A stretch of DNA of 14,172 nt, from positions 1-14,172 of the forward strand of contig CAXSFE010000097.1 in NCBI GenBank assembly GCA_964236585.1, given 5' to 3'. A model generated the notes under the pieces. That model was not told the origin of the DNA and did not search any database. It was given only the letters and a program-made list of their open reading frames with translations. Source of the DNA: CAXSEF01 sp964236585. GTDB lineage: Bacteria > Pseudomonadota > Alphaproteobacteria > Acetobacterales > Acetobacteraceae. This document shows, one piece after another, positions 13,001 to 14,172 of this stretch; the first letter of the stretch is position 1; each line of letters starts with the position of its first letter. The position numbers were made by a program, and so were the translations under genes.

Positions 13001-14172
13001 GTCGTCTCCGGGCGGTCGTAGCCGAGCGTGTCGAGCTCGGTCACCTGGTGGAGGAAGCCCGGCTGCGGCGAGATCGAGACGATCGTGCGGCCGTCGGCGA
13101 GCAGGAGGGGCTGGCGGAGCTGGAGGTCCCAGTCGCGCAGGGTGAGCTTCTGGCCCTTGTAGGCGGCGACGCCGAACTCGGGGGTCTTCATGAAGGCGAG
13201 GACGGCGGAGGGGTCGCCGGAGGTGACGTGGCTGACCGCCTCGCCGACCATGCGTACCGCGGTCCAGGCCTGCAGGTCGGAGGCGCGCATGCCGCGGTGG
13301 AAGATGCGGCCGAAGCGGTTCTGCAGCTGGGTGCCGCCGAAGCTCTCGCTGGACGGGTCCCAGCTCTCGGGGACCATGCCCGCGGAGCCGGCGACGGGGC
13401 GGGCGTCCCAGGTGCGATAGGGGAGGTACTCGGCGAAGACAGAGTTCTCGTCGGCGGCGACGGCGACGTCGTAGGCAGCGACGCCCTGGGTGAAGACGGG
13501 CATCTGCTGCTGGGTCTGGACGACGCCGGAGTCGGTCTCGCGCGAGCCGTCGGTGTCCTTGTAGGTGCGCTCGTCGACGATCTTTGCCCCGTAGCGCTTG
13601 GCGGTGCGGCGGTAGGCGGCGGCGAGGGCCTCGTCCTCGGGGTGGGAGCCGGTCAGCAGCAGCCAGCGGGTCCACTTCTTCCAGACGAGGTACTGGCCGA
13701 CGGCGTCGGCGAGCATGGCGCGGCTGGGGGCGACGTGGATCAGGTTGGCCTGGCAGTTCGCGCCGCGCAGGTCGTCGTCGGGGGCTGCGACGTTGAAGAT
13801 CGTCGTGCCGGAGGACTTCGCGGCCAGCGCGAGCTTCAGGACGAGGGGGCCTGGGGCGTCGGTCAGGACCAGCTTCACGCCGTCGGCGGTGAGCTTGGCG
13901 AGTTCGGCGACGATGTCGGAGGACGCGCGCACCGGCACGTCGGCGAGGGCGAAGGACTGGTTCATGAACCGGCCGGTGGTGTTGTTGTCGTCCAGGCCGA
14001 GCTTTGCCCCGGCGAGGCCGTCGTCGGGGGGCGGCTGGTCGAGCAGGGAGATGACCGGGCGGCGCTCGACCCAGCGCAGGTAGCCGATGCGGACGTCGAG
14101 GGTGGCGGGGGCGGCGGGCGCCGGGCCGGGCGGGGCTGCGAGGGCCGGAACGGCGGACAGGTTGGTGAACAG
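12985..14172 (-). CDS. Type-1 periplasmic binding protein of PQQ-associated ABC system (5' end outside window)
   Basis: 395 residues are visible; the frame runs open to the window edge, so the start lies beyond 14172. The first visible residues (LFTNLSAVPALA) look like the tail of a signal peptide. The mature part begins with IGYLRWVERRPVISLLD, then DDGLAGAKLGLDDNNTTGRF, hallmarks of the branched-chain-amino-acid-type binding proteins found beside PQQ-dependent alcohol dehydrogenases. ATG at 13965 is internal (visible residue 70) and would cut off this conserved start, so it is not used. Later segments follow the fold: LVLTDAPGPLVLKLALAA, WLLLTGSHPEDEALAAAYRR, DVAVAADENSVFAEYLPYRTW. It heads the operon whose permease is of an export type, an unusual pairing. 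The ligand is unknown. The gene end overlaps the propeller start by 16 nt. Confidence 0.9.
   Translation of the reverse strand: MFTNLSAVPALAAPPGPAPAAPATLDVRIGYLRWVERRPVISLLDQPPPDDGLAGAKLGLDDNNTTGRFMNQSFALADVPVRASSDIVAELAKLTADGVKLVLTDAPGPLVLKLALAAKSSGTTIFNVAAPDDDLRGANCQANLIHVAPSRAMLADAVGQYLVWKKWTRWLLLTGSHPEDEALAAAYRRTAKRYGAKIVDERTYKDTDGSRETDSGVVQTQQQMPVFTQGVAAYDVAVAADENSVFAEYLPYRTWDARPVAGSAGMVPESWDPSSESFGGTQLQNRFGRIFHRGMRASDLQAWTAVRMVGEAVSHVTSGDPSAVLAFMKTPEFGVAAYKGQKLTLRDWDLQLRQPLLLADGRTIVSISPQPGFLHQVTELDTLGYDRPETTCKLK

Noticed and set aside
11074..13021. Long plus-strand open frames opposite the ABC operon
   Set aside because: They are shadows of GC-rich minus-strand genes, with Asp/Gly/Ala/Arg-rich translations and no domain signatures.
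13001..13675. Propeller frame continuing upstream of 13000
   Set aside because: It overlaps the binding-protein gene throughout and has Arg/Pro-rich shadow composition. The ATG at 13000 is followed by signal-peptide residues once the repeat is ignored.
12985..13965. Binding protein starting at the ATG at 13965
   Set aside because: The family-conserved IGYLRWVERRP and NNTTGRF segments lie upstream in the same open frame, which continues to the window edge.

Overview
The window is a GC-rich (roughly 70% by eye) methylotrophy and PQQ region from a proteobacterium. It is most likely an alphaproteobacterium: XoxF and the fused PqqC/PqqD resemble the Methylobacterium-type proteins, and the composition would also suit Acetobacteraceae or other Rhodospirillales. 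Species-level placement is not possible from the sequence alone. No rRNA, tRNA, CRISPR array, transposase or phage gene was seen.

Layout. (1) 70-1122, minus: a NitT/TauT-type periplasmic binding protein. It is divergent from (2) 1313-1774, plus: a small secreted four-cysteine protein. (3) 2086-5555, plus: the PQQ biosynthesis operon pqqA-pqqB-pqqCD-pqqE, with pqqB/pqqCD and pqqCD/pqqE overlapping by 4 nt. (4) 5556-6084: a long, partly structured gap with a terminator-like hairpin behind pqqE and the leader of xoxF. (5) 6085-9379, plus: xoxF (lanthanide-type methanol dehydrogenase), xoxG (its cytochrome c) and xoxJ (periplasmic partner), with a strong hairpin between xoxF and xoxG. (6) 9531-14172, minus and convergent: an ABC operon read right to left. 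It holds a type-1 periplasmic binding protein (5' end outside the window), a seven-bladed-type beta-propeller, an ABC ATPase, an ABC-2 type permease and a small secreted two-cysteine protein. The ABC proteins and the propeller look like the families that recur beside PQQ-dependent alcohol dehydrogenases (PedABC-like).

How it fits together. PqqA-E make the cofactor, apart from the PqqA-processing protease PqqF/G, which is not in the window. XoxF uses PQQ plus a lanthanide to oxidise methanol in the periplasm and passes electrons to XoxG. XoxJ probably assists maturation or assembly. The ABC operon and the two orphan small secreted proteins are the least understood parts.

The most unusual feature is a family of four palindromic repeats (1796-1956, 9404-9524, 11767-11892, 12851-12976) with GCAAGG...CCTTGC ends and four internal hairpins whose stems vary in a compensating way. 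One copy is exactly 126 nt (42 codons) and lies in frame and stop-free in the signal-peptide region of the beta-propeller gene. Another 126-nt copy lies between the apparent Shine-Dalgarno sequence and the start codon of the ABC ATPase gene. Other points of note are a His-to-Gly change in the metal-site motif of PqqB, a tandem duplication of the twin-arginine motif in the first gene, and the xoxF-xoxG hairpin.
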